A stretch of 64,000 nt of DNA from NCBI GenBank assembly GCA_046348995.1, contig JAXMDB010000014.1:58759-122758 (forward strand), read 5' to 3'. Positions 17,110 through 24,917 of the stretch are shown here, one piece after another. The DNA comes from JANNSX01 sp046348995 (GTDB lineage Bacteria; Pseudomonadota; Alphaproteobacteria; Rhizobiales; Hyphomicrobiaceae). Numbering within the stretch: the first letter of the stretch is position 1; every line of letters begins with the position of its first letter. The position numbers and the translations under genes are program-made. Under the pieces are notes generated by a model. It saw only the letters and a program-made list of their open reading frames with translations. It had not been told where the DNA came from and did not search any database.

Positions 17110-18057
17110 TCAGTAGAGATGCACGGCGACGATGTGCCCGATCACGGCGACGATCAGCACGACGAACAGCGGCACGTGAAGCACATGCCAGAGGCCGAAC
17201 AGGCGCTCGAACACGCCGAGGCTCGTGAAGCGGTCGATCGTATCGAAATATGTGCGAAGTTGGGCGGCGAGCTCGCGCTTCTGCTCGCTCAGCAGGCGGC
17301 GGGACAGCCCCCTGCCGTGCGGGCTGCGTGCGAGCGCGGCATGACATTCCCGTAGGAGCCGGCGCTCCAAGCGGCGGCCTCGCCCGTGCAGGCGCGCTGC
17401 GTGCCACATCCGGGCGAGCGTATAGCGCGGCAGCGCCATGGCCTGCGTCTCGAGGCGTCCGAGCTCGTCCCACACCGGAACCGATTGCTCGAGATCGAGG
17501 CTGAGATCTCGCCGCAGCTGTTGGGCCTCGGCGAGCAATCGCACGATATCCGTTCTCGTCCCGTAGAGACCACGATGCAGACGCGCATAGAGATAGCGTC
17601 CGACGAGGCCGCTCGCGGCGACCGTCAAAAGCGAGTAGAGCGCAATCCGGCTGTTCAGGGCGCCGAGAGCGAAATTGGAATGCAGCAGGGCGAGCGTCGG
17701 CGCGATTAGCCCGAGCGTCATGTGCAGTTGAAACCAGCGCGCGACGCGGCCTGTCCAGCCGAGCCAGCCGGCCCGCTTGCGCAGCGGATAGAGCAGCACG
17801 GTGAGGAGCATCAGGCCGGCCGTGATGCCGATGGCGTAGCCGATCCCTCGCTCCGGATCGACGAGATGGTGACCTCGAAGCGACCACCCCGCCACGAGAC
17901 AACCGAAGAGGATGACGATCAGCAGCGGCAGGCCATGCCCCCGCGCCCTCTTGGAGCGCTGCCGGACCGCCTTCGCGGCGTTGTGAGGTGAGACTCGCGC
18001 CTCGCGCGAAAGCCCCGGAAGACGAGGCTCGATCCGCGTCGTGCCGACATGTGCCAT
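17110..18057 (-). CDS. Polytopic membrane protein, putative b-type cytochrome
   Basis: This 315-residue protein has about five membrane helices: GLPLLIVILFGCLVAGWSL, IGYAIGITAGLMLLTVLLYP, FQLHMTLGLIAPTLALLH, ALYSLLTVAASGLVGRYLYA and, after an Arg-rich soluble loop, WHVLHVPLFVVLIVAVIGH near the C-terminus. Histidines lie within helix 3 (QLH, LLH) and the last helix (HVLH, GHIVAVH). This is a pattern seen in membrane cytochromes b and ferric-reductase-like proteins. The start is ATG 18057 after AGGAC; an upstream in-frame ATG (18180) would add an unlikely basic leader. It is first in the minus-strand operon with the 18-CxxCH cytochrome. Likely role, by inference: quinol or Fe-S/flavin electrons to periplasmic hemes. 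Confidence 0.75.
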   Translation of the reverse strand: MAHVGTTRIEPRLPGLSREARVSPHNAAKAVRQRSKRARGHGLPLLIVILFGCLVAGWSLRGHHLVDPERGIGYAIGITAGLMLLTVLLYPLRKRAGWLGWTGRVARWFQLHMTLGLIAPTLALLHSNFALGALNSRIALYSLLTVAASGLVGRYLYARLHRGLYGTRTDIVRLLAEAQQLRRDLSLDLEQSVPVWDELGRLETQAMALPRYTLARMWHAARLHGRGRRLERRLLRECHAALARSPHGRGLSRRLLSEQKRELAAQLRTYFDTIDRFTSLGVFERLFGLWHVLHVPLFVVLIVAVIGHIVAVHLY

Positions 18058-18134
18058 AGCTGACGTCCTGCTTGTTTCGCCAAGACAGGGCGTGAGAGCG
18101 CGTCGATAGAAGAATGATCTGCGCACACGCCACG

Positions 18135-18149
18135 CCGGGTATGCAGTCG
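18135..18149 (+). repeat. 15-bp direct repeat CCGGGTATGCAGTCG, copy 1
   Basis: It is identical to 18275-18289, 140 bp away, same orientation. It lies 78 bp from the start of the membrane-protein gene and could be an operator. Confidence 0.6.
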
Positions 18150-18274
18150 CGCGCTCGCTCTTGTGAACCTTGCTCGTCAATGCGACGGCAATGCGGCGGA
18201 CGGTGAGCGCAGAGTCAGCGATGTCACTGTCATCTCGCCGCAGGAATAGAACGGTACGTCAATCCGTTGTCTCT

Positions 18275-18289
18275 CCGGGTATGCAGTCG
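18275..18289 (+). repeat. 15-bp direct repeat CCGGGTATGCAGTCG, copy 2
   Basis: It is identical to 18135-18149 and lies 116 bp before the TPR gene start. Confidence 0.6.
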
Positions 18290-18405
18290 ATCGGGCTCGC
18301 GGTAGATATTGTCTCCGCGAGGTCGACGTCTTTTCGACACGCGGCGATGCTTGGTTTTGCACGGTCTGGCGCTCGTTGCGTTTGGTCGAAAGGAGGATCG
18401 TATCC

Positions 18406-19284
18406 ATGTCCACGCTGCTGCTTGGCGCCATCATCGCCTTGACGACGGTCGGTATCGTCCTGTGGCTGGCCGACAAACAGTCCCTCGTGACGACACGCTT
18501 CGCCGACCCGGCCGAGGAGAGCAACCGCCCGCGGCTCTCGACCCTGCTGCAGGCGCATTGGCATGCAATCTTCGCCGCCGTCGCGATCGCACTCGCCGTG
18601 ACGGCCTTCGCAGGTGAGCTGCTGACGCAATCGGCCGGCAAACAGGAGACCCTGGCGGCCGCTGACGAGGGCGACATCGCGAGCGCTTACGAGAAGCTCA
18701 AGGCCTTCGCCGCAACCGATGCGGCCGCACCGTCCGAAGCACCGGCCGCACCGGCAATGTCCGGTCAAACCCCGACCACCGGCCTCGCCGACGTCGAGAC
18801 GATGATCGCCAAGCTCGAGGCCCGCCTCGAGAAGGAGCCCAATGACGCCGCCGGCTGGCGGATGCTCGGCTGGTCCTATCAAAACACGGGGCGCCCCGAT
18901 AAGGCCCGTGACGCCTACGACCGGGGGCTTGCTCTCGATCCGTCGAACGCCGAGCTGAAAACCGCCCGCGCCGCGCTCGGCGGCATGGCGAACGCGACCG
19001 CATCCGGTCCGACGTCCGAGCAAGTCGCCGCTGCTGACGCCATGCCCGAGCAGGATCGCCAAGCGATGATCCAAGGCATGGTCGAGGGGCTTGCGTCCAA
19101 GCTCAGCCAATCTCCCCATGACGAGGACGGCTGGACGAAGCTCATCCGGTCGCGCGTGGTGCTCGGAGATCCGGCCAAGGCCGCCGAGGCGCTGAAGGCC
19201 GCACAACGCACCTTCGCCGACGAGCCTGCGGCGCTCGAGCGGCTCGCGGCGCTCGGCCGGGAGCTCGGGCTCGAGACGCGCTGA
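18406..19284 (+). CDS. CcmI-like TPR membrane protein
   Basis: This 292-residue protein has a first N-terminal helix (LLLGAIIALTTVGIVLWLA), a short loop, a second helix (IFAAVAIALAVTAFAGELL) and then a TPR region. The TPR region includes LEKEPNDAAGWRMLGWSYQN and DKARDAYDRGLALDPSNAEL. This two-helix plus periplasmic TPR layout is that of CcmI/CycH, which presents apocytochrome c for heme ligation. ATG 18406 follows AAAGGAGG (18389-18396) and is preferred over 18376. The rest of the ccm operon is absent, so it may be a dedicated assembly factor for the 18- and 25-CxxCH proteins. Another TPR scaffold role is possible. It is 5 bp upstream of the oxidoreductase gene. Confidence 0.8.
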   Translation: MSTLLLGAIIALTTVGIVLWLADKQSLVTTRFADPAEESNRPRLSTLLQAHWHAIFAAVAIALAVTAFAGELLTQSAGKQETLAAADEGDIASAYEKLKAFAATDAAAPSEAPAAPAMSGQTPTTGLADVETMIAKLEARLEKEPNDAAGWRMLGWSYQNTGRPDKARDAYDRGLALDPSNAELKTARAALGGMANATASGPTSEQVAAADAMPEQDRQAMIQGMVEGLASKLSQSPHDEDGWTKLIRSRVVLGDPAKAAEALKAAQRTFADEPAALERLAALGRELGLETR

Positions 19285-19289
19285 GCGGT

Positions 19290-20594
19290 ATGTCCGCCTT
19301 CGATCCCCTGCTGCTCGTCTATGCCGGCCTGCTCGCGGCGGCGACCGCGATCTTTGCAGTGTTCCGCAGGCGCACCGAGAAGGCCGCCGTCTCGATCCGC
19401 GATCAAGCAGCCGAAGCCGGTCTCGTCGAACCGCCATCGCTGCACCCGGTCATCGACCTCGGGAAATGCCTGGGCTGCGGGGCGTGCGTTGCGGCTTGCC
19501 CGGAAGGGGAAATCCTCGGACTTGTGGCCGGCAAGGCCGAGCTCATCGAGCCGACGCGATGCATCGGCCATGGGGCGTGCCGCACGGCGTGCCCGTTCGA
19601 TGCCATTTCGCTCGTGTTCGGCACCGAGCGGCGAGGCATCGACCTGCCCGTGGTCGGGCCCGACTTCCAAACGAACGTGCCCGGCATCTTCATCGCCGGC
19701 GAGCTCGGCGGCATGGGTCTGATCTCGAACGCTGTCGAGCAGGGCCGGCAGGCGGTCGAGTTCATCCGCCGCTCGCGCCGGTCCGCGGCTCAGGCGCTCG
19801 ACCTCGTCATCGTCGGCAGCGGCCCCGCAGGCATCGCCGCGAGCCTCGCTGCCCACGAGCATCGCTTGCGCTATCTGACCATCGAGCAAGACAGCTTCGG
19901 CGGCACCGTCGCCCACTATCCGCGCGGCAAGATCGTGATGACACGACCCGTGCGCTTGCCGATCCTCGGTAAGGTCCGGCTTCGCGAGACGAGCAAGGAG
20001 AAGCTGCTCGGTTTGTGGCGGAGTGTCTTCAAACGTATTCGGCTCAACATCCACTTCGGCGAGCGCGTTACGGCCATCGACCGGCACGCCCATGGGTTCT
20101 CGGTAAGAACCTGCTCAGATGCCTATTCTGCCACGACCGTGCTGCTCGCCATCGGTCGTCGCGGAACGCCACGCAAGCTCGGCGTTCCCGGTGAGGAGCT
20201 GCCGAAGGTCGTCTATCGCGTCGTCGATGCCGAGCAGTACCGGGGCCAATCCGTGCTTGTCGTCGGCGGCGGCGACAGCGCGCTCGAAGCGGCTATCGCG
20301 GTTGCCCAACAGCCTGAAACGCGCGTGATCCTCTCCTATCGCGGCGACGCCATCAATCGAGCCCGCGCCAAGAACCGCCAAGAGATCGAGGCCCTTGCGA
20401 GCCAGGGCCGCTTGCGCCTGTTGCTGCAAACGGAGGTCGTCGCGATCGAGCCGCAACGGGTGATCCTCAGCACAGGCGAGCGCCACTTTGCCGTCGCCAA
20501 CGAGGCGGTCATCGTCTGTGCCGGTGGCATTCTGCCGACGGAGTTTCTCCAGAGCATCGGTATCGAGACCGAGACCAAGCGCGGCACGGCTTAG
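19290..20594 (+). CDS. Membrane-anchored [4Fe-4S]/FAD NAD(P)H oxidoreductase fusion
   Basis: This 434-residue fusion has one N-terminal helix (about 8-25), a bacterial ferredoxin domain and a thioredoxin-reductase-like flavoprotein domain. Cluster 1 is C60-x2-C63-x2-C66-x3-C70-P. In cluster 2 the second ligand position is His (C91-I-G-H94-G-A-C97-R-T-A-C101-P). The FAD motif is VIVGSGPAGIAAS near 172-185 and the NAD(P) motif is VLVVGGGDSALEAA near 320. No CxxC redox disulfide typical of thioredoxin reductase is present. It should oxidise NAD(P)H at the cytoplasmic face and pass electrons through Fe-S to a membrane partner, plausibly the protein at 17110-18057. The reverse direction is possible. 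Confidence 0.88.
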   Translation: MSAFDPLLLVYAGLLAAATAIFAVFRRRTEKAAVSIRDQAAEAGLVEPPSLHPVIDLGKCLGCGACVAACPEGEILGLVAGKAELIEPTRCIGHGACRTACPFDAISLVFGTERRGIDLPVVGPDFQTNVPGIFIAGELGGMGLISNAVEQGRQAVEFIRRSRRSAAQALDLVIVGSGPAGIAASLAAHEHRLRYLTIEQDSFGGTVAHYPRGKIVMTRPVRLPILGKVRLRETSKEKLLGLWRSVFKRIRLNIHFGERVTAIDRHAHGFSVRTCSDAYSATTVLLAIGRRGTPRKLGVPGEELPKVVYRVVDAEQYRGQSVLVVGGGDSALEAAIAVAQQPETRVILSYRGDAINRARAKNRQEIEALASQGRLRLLLQTEVVAIEPQRVILSTGERHFAVANEAVIVCAGGILPTEFLQSIGIETETKRGTA

Positions 20595-20866
20595 ATACCG
20601 AAGTGCGTCGCGACACTCACGCGAGCGGTCTCAGGTGACGAGTTGGACGCGCCGGAGCGGCCACCTCTCAGTCGCGCGGAGGTAGCCGGTGGCGATGATC
20701 GCCAATCCGCTTGCGCTCACAAAAGCACGAGATCACAATGCCTGACTGAGGTGCGCCGGCCTTCTCTCGAGCACCGTTGTCGAACCGATCCTTCCTTGTC
20801 GTCAGGTTGCACGGAGTGTGGCGGCCGCCTCCCAAAGCGGCTCCGGCATACAGGCGGAGATGTGGA

Positions 20867-21952
20867 ATGAAGATTGGCATCGTCGGTGCTGGCGTCGGCG
20901 GGCTTTCCGCTGCGATCGGTCTGTCGTCCTTGGGGCACGACGTCGACGTCTTCGAGCGCGCGCCCGACATCAGGACGACCGGTGCCGGTTTCAATCTGTG
21001 GCCGAATGCCGGGCGCGCCATATACGGACTTGGCCTTCGCAAGCCATTCGACAAGATCGCGGTCAAGCTCGACAGCTACATCGAGCTCGATACCGAAGGC
21101 AGAAAACTCTTCTCGACCGATACCAGCCAATGGCCGGAGAAGTACGGAGCACCAGCCGTTGGGCTCTTCCGGCCTGATCTCGCGCGAACGCTCGGTGACG
21201 CTGCGGGCCTAGATCGGATCCGGTTCGACCACGACGTCGTGTCGGTCGAGAGTGCGGGCCAGAAGGCGATTTGCCGGTTCAGCAACGGCGAGGTCTACGA
21301 GGCCGATGTCCTCATTGGCGCCGACGGCATCAACTCCAAGGTCCGCGAGCAGCTGATCGGCGGCGTCACGTTCCGGCCCAACGAGCACTATGCGTATCGC
21401 TTCCGCTCGACGCTCAACCTGTCGGACGTCGACGTCGATCCGGCGGCGCAAACCGGGTTCTATTCGAAACAGGGCTGGCTGTCGTTCATTCCGATCGGCA
21501 ATGGCCGGGCGTACTGGTTCGGATCCGTGTCTGGTGCGGAGACCTTCGAGGACTTCGTCGCGTTCTTCAGCGGCTGGACGAAGACCCCCATTCCCAAGAC
21601 GCTGGCCAGGGTCTCGAAAGACCTGCTGGTGCAGAGTCCATTGCTGGATGTCGATGGCGTTCCCTACAAGTGGACGCATGGCCGGATCACGCTCCTCGGC
21701 GATGCGGCCCACCCGATGATGCCCGACATGGCGCAAGGTGCGAGCCAGACATTCGTCGATGCCCTCGCGCTGAAGAACGCCTTCGCGGAGAACACGAATG
21801 TGGATGAGGCGCTGCGGCTGTTCGAAGAGGTCCGCCGGCCGGTTGCGAACGCGGTCGTCAAGTGTTCGCAAAAGGGACTCTTCCTCGGCCGCAACAATGT
21901 CGAGCCGATTGCGATCCGATATGAGAAGGAAATCGAGCCGATATCCGTTTGA
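20867..21952 (+). CDS. FAD-dependent monooxygenase (hydroxylase family)
   Basis: This 361-residue class A flavin monooxygenase of the PHBH type hydroxylates aromatic or heteroaromatic substrates with NAD(P)H and O2. The dinucleotide motif is IGIVGAGVGGLSAAIGLSSL at the N-terminus, the GD-type motif is VLIGADGINSKVR near 165, and the second FAD motif is LLGDAAHPMMPDMAQGASQ near 285. ATG 20867 starts the conserved fold. It leads a plus-strand cluster with a triple RidA-like protein and a NodB-fold hydrolase, which suggests a catabolic pathway, perhaps of an N-containing ring. The substrate is not deducible. Confidence 0.9.
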   Translation: MKIGIVGAGVGGLSAAIGLSSLGHDVDVFERAPDIRTTGAGFNLWPNAGRAIYGLGLRKPFDKIAVKLDSYIELDTEGRKLFSTDTSQWPEKYGAPAVGLFRPDLARTLGDAAGLDRIRFDHDVVSVESAGQKAICRFSNGEVYEADVLIGADGINSKVREQLIGGVTFRPNEHYAYRFRSTLNLSDVDVDPAAQTGFYSKQGWLSFIPIGNGRAYWFGSVSGAETFEDFVAFFSGWTKTPIPKTLARVSKDLLVQSPLLDVDGVPYKWTHGRITLLGDAAHPMMPDMAQGASQTFVDALALKNAFAENTNVDEALRLFEEVRRPVANAVVKCSQKGLFLGRNNVEPIAIRYEKEIEPISV

Positions 21953-22034
21953 TCGCGATGGCTACCGGCTCGGAAGACCGTAAGCACCACGCGCGAGGAC
22001 GTTTGAAGCCTTCGACTACGCACAGGATCTGGCC

Positions 22035-23273
22035 ATGCGCGACGCACGAAAGACGATCAAGGACGGCAACTGGCGCTGGAAGACGGCCTCTCCCTTTTCG
22101 CAGGCTGTTGCGATCGGCGATCAAGTCTTCATCAGCGGACAGCAAGCCCTGAGCGCCGATGGAGAGGTCGTGGCGCCCGGCGATATCGCAAGTCAGACGC
22201 GCTGCGTGTTCGAGAATATGAAGGCCGTGCTCGAGCAGGCCGGCCTCGGGCTCGCTGATCTCGTGCGCCTCAATACATACTATGTCTTCGACGGCGCGGA
22301 TGAGGATGCCACGGCCTATTGGGAGGCCATGACCAGGGTTCGGCTCGAGTATTTTCCAAACCCGGGTCCGGCGGCGACGGCGGTTCGCATCAAGGGCATG
22401 CCCTATCAGGGACAGCTCATTCAGATCGAAGGCATCGCGCTCAAGGGGGCCTCTCGCGCCAACCGCAAACGCATCATGCCGAAGGGCAGCTGGGATTGGA
22501 GTATCCCGGTGCCGCTGTCGCAAGGCTGGGAGGCCGATGGCCGGCTCTATGTCGGGGGGCAGATTTCCGCCGACAGCAAGGGAGGCGCGGTGCATGTCGG
22601 CGATCTCGCTGCGCAAACCCGCGCCATCTATGGCTTCATCGGCAACGTGCTGAAGGATGGCGGCGCCTCCTTCGCGGACGTCGCCCATGTCAAAATCTGC
22701 GTGAAGTACGACAGCGCGGAGCCCGACGGCACCCCGTTCCTGAACAAAATCTTGGGCGTCACCAAAGAAGTTTTCGGGCCGGGTGGTCCGGTCGTCACCT
22801 GCTTCGGCGTCGACCTGCTCTATCCGGGGCTCGACCTCGAAATCGACGCCATGGCGTTCAAAGGAGGGCACAAGCGCCTCTCGACCGGTGCCGCGCCGGC
22901 AAAAGCCCACGACGGTCATTTCTCCGACAGCGTCAGCGCGCTGGGTGAGACGTGGATCGGCGGACAAGTGGCGCTCGGCGAGGCCGGGCAGGTCATGTCG
23001 CCCGGTGACATCAAGGGACAGGCAAGAATCGTCTTCGGGCGTTTGAAGGATGCGTTGCAGGCCTCGGGCGCAACGCTCGGCGATGTCGTGAAGATGAACC
23101 TGTTCTTTGTCTCAGATGGCGCGGACGTCTGTGAAGAGCTAGACACCGCGATGACGGTTTGGGCCGAGATGGCGCCCCACAGTGCACCGGCGATGACAGC
23201 CGTCAGGGTCTACGAATTGTCCAAGCCAGGCTTGCTCTTTCAGGCAGATTGCGTGGCCGTGACTTCGGCCTAA
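22035..23273 (+). CDS. Single-chain three-domain RidA/YjgF-like protein
   Basis: This 412-residue protein is made of three consecutive RidA-like units. Unit starts include FSQAVAIGDQVFISGQQALS (about 22), PLSQGWEADGRLYVGGQISA (about 157) and FSDSVSALGETWIGGQVAL (about 297), and each ends with a beta strand such as LIQIEGIALKG. RidA proteins are normally 130-residue homotrimers, so this chain could fold as a covalent trimer. The Arg that anchors the substrate in true RidA (in a P-A-R motif) reads GPAAT, GGPVVT and SAPAMT here, so classic enamine deaminase activity is doubtful. It fits the Arg-less Rid subfamilies of unknown function. ATG 22035 follows AGGA. Confidence 0.88.
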   Translation: MRDARKTIKDGNWRWKTASPFSQAVAIGDQVFISGQQALSADGEVVAPGDIASQTRCVFENMKAVLEQAGLGLADLVRLNTYYVFDGADEDATAYWEAMTRVRLEYFPNPGPAATAVRIKGMPYQGQLIQIEGIALKGASRANRKRIMPKGSWDWSIPVPLSQGWEADGRLYVGGQISADSKGGAVHVGDLAAQTRAIYGFIGNVLKDGGASFADVAHVKICVKYDSAEPDGTPFLNKILGVTKEVFGPGGPVVTCFGVDLLYPGLDLEIDAMAFKGGHKRLSTGAAPAKAHDGHFSDSVSALGETWIGGQVALGEAGQVMSPGDIKGQARIVFGRLKDALQASGATLGDVVKMNLFFVSDGADVCEELDTAMTVWAEMAPHSAPAMTAVRVYELSKPGLLFQADCVAVTSA

Positions 23274-23315
23274 GCCCCGATCGACACCGAGACATCCAAC
23301 GGGAAGGTGCACGAC

Positions 23316-24221
23316 ATGATCAAGAATCCAGTTCCGTGGCCGAATGGCGCCAAGGTTGCCTGCGCGATCACGTTCGATATCGACACGGACAGCATTCTCC
23401 ATCTCGAGCATCGCGAGAACGCGCCCAACAAGATGTCGGCGATGTCCTGGCTCAAGTACGACCTCGTCGCGATCCCGCGGATTCTGGACATGTATCGTGA
23501 TCACGGGATCAAGCAGACGTTCTTCTATCCGGCCTGGTGCATGGAGAGATACCCGCATCTCGTCGAGCAGATCTTGAAGGGCGGACACGAGATCGCGGCC
23601 CACGGCTACCTGCACGAGAACCCCAACCGATTGCAGCCGGAGGAAGAGCTCTATTGGTTCGAGCGCCAGGTCGAGGTCATCAAGAAGATGACCGGCAAGA
23701 GTCCGAGAGGATGGCGGGCGCCGCTCTATAACTATTCGAAGAGCTCGATCGACTTCATGATCGACAAAGGCATGATCTACGACGCGAGCCTCATGGGCGA
23801 CGACATCCCGTATGTCATGAAGACCGACAAGGGCCAGATCATCGAGCTGCCGACGCAGTGGGCGATGGATGACTGGCCGCACTTCACCCACGCGCCCGAC
23901 ATGCACTACATGATGCCGATCAAGTCGCCCAACGAGGCGATGAACGTCTTCATGGCGGAGTTCGAGGCGATGCGGCGGCATCGCGGATTGTGGATCACTG
24001 TCTGGCACCCGTTCGTGTCGGGACGCCTCGCCCGTTGCGAGCGCATCAGCGAGATGATCGACTACATGCAGAAGACGGGCGACGTCTGGTTTGCGACGAT
24101 GGAGGAGATCGCCAGGCACGTCCAGAAATGCATCGACGACGGCACCTGGAAGCCGCGCGTCGACAAGCTGCCCTACTACGACGGGCCGATCCCGGAGCTC
24201 AAGGACGGAAAGCTTGCTTAG
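23316..24221 (+). CDS. Polysaccharide deacetylase-fold (NodB/PuuE-like) hydrolase
   Basis: This 301-residue metal-dependent deacetylase/amidohydrolase has a NodB fold. The first metal motif reads ITFDIDTDS, the His pair reads GGHEIAAHGYLHENP, the Arg motif reads GWRAPLYNYS and the late His reads WITVWHPFVSG. The DIDTD variant and lack of a signal peptide resemble the cytoplasmic PuuE (allantoinase/amidase) clade rather than cell-wall deacetylases. GGGAAGG eight bases before ATG 23316 sets the start; a GTG at 23307 is less likely. Following the monooxygenase and triple RidA-like genes, it probably opens an amide or cyclic imide in the same pathway. The exact substrate is unknown. Confidence 0.85.
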   Translation: MIKNPVPWPNGAKVACAITFDIDTDSILHLEHRENAPNKMSAMSWLKYDLVAIPRILDMYRDHGIKQTFFYPAWCMERYPHLVEQILKGGHEIAAHGYLHENPNRLQPEEELYWFERQVEVIKKMTGKSPRGWRAPLYNYSKSSIDFMIDKGMIYDASLMGDDIPYVMKTDKGQIIELPTQWAMDDWPHFTHAPDMHYMMPIKSPNEAMNVFMAEFEAMRRHRGLWITVWHPFVSGRLARCERISEMIDYMQKTGDVWFATMEEIARHVQKCIDDGTWKPRVDKLPYYDGPIPELKDGKLA

Positions 24222-24284
24222 CCGCTGGAAAAGTGACCTGGGTTGAGGTTTTGCCCCTACCGGCAATGAGGCGTGCGATCCGCG

Positions 24285-24917
24285 TCAGTCGGGCCTCAGT
24301 GCCTCGAAGGCACTGACGAAGGCGGTCGCCCGCTTGGCGATCTCGTCGTGACCATACTCGGGCCTGAAGAGTGCCGATCCAAGGCCAAATCCTTGGGCCC
24401 CAGCCGCATAGTAGTCCGCCATCGTCTCCGGCGTGATTCCGCCCACAACCACGAGTGTCGCTCCGCTCGGCAGGACGGCCCTCAACGCGGATATCGCTCG
24501 GGGCGGCACCTGTTCCGCCGGGAAGATCTTCAGCGCGGTCGCACCATGGCGCAGCGCGGCAAAGGCCTCAGTCGGAGTGACGACACCTGGGCACCAGGTT
24601 GCTCCGCGTTTCATAGCGTGCGCGCCGACGGATGCATCGAAATTGGGCGCAACGATCAGCCGCCCGCCAGCTGCGACGACTCCGTCCACGTCGGCGGCGG
24701 CCAGAACCGTGCCGGCTCCAACAATCATCTTGCTGCCAACTGCCTTGGAGATCGCTTCGATCGAGTCCAGCGGGCGAGGTGAATTCAACGGCACCTCGAC
24801 AATACGAAAGCCAGCATCATAAAGACTGCCCGCCACGGCAGCCGCGCGAGCAGGCTGGAGCCCGCGCAGAATTGCGATCAATGGAGTCTCGGCGAAGGCT
24901 GCGGTCCACGAAATCAC
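24285..24917 (-). CDS. dgoA: 2-dehydro-3-deoxy-6-phosphogalactonate aldolase
   Basis: This 210-residue KDPG/KDPGal-aldolase family enzyme splits 2-keto-3-deoxy-6-phosphogalactonate into pyruvate and glyceraldehyde 3-phosphate (DeLey-Doudoroff pathway). It shows IAILRGLQ at the N-terminus, VEVPLNSP with the catalytic Glu, GAGTVL, the Schiff-base Lys in LKIFPAE and the phosphate-binding GGITPE plus GFGLGSALF. It overlaps the dgoK stop by 4 bp (ATGA), so the two are coupled. KDPG aldolase (Eda) is the close alternative, but the dgoK partner favours galactonate. Confidence 0.93.
   Translation of the reverse strand: MISWTAAFAETPLIAILRGLQPARAAAVAGSLYDAGFRIVEVPLNSPRPLDSIEAISKAVGSKMIVGAGTVLAAADVDGVVAAGGRLIVAPNFDASVGAHAMKRGATWCPGVVTPTEAFAALRHGATALKIFPAEQVPPRAISALRAVLPSGATLVVVGGITPETMADYYAAGAQGFGLGSALFRPEYGHDEIAKRATAFVSAFEALRPD

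Larger units (their letters stand above)
18058..18405. promoter_or_regulatory. Divergent promoter region of the electron-transfer locus
   Basis: This 348-bp region separates the minus-strand membrane protein/cytochrome operon from the plus-strand TPR/oxidoreductase pair. It contains two exact copies of the 15-mer CCGGGTATGCAGTCG, one toward each operon. No coding frame is convincing. Confidence 0.6.

Noticed and set aside
18259..20093. Two long minus-strand frames opposite the TPR and Fe-S/FAD genes
   Set aside because: No domain is visible. The plus strand carries ferredoxin, FAD and TPR motifs with good ribosome binding sites.
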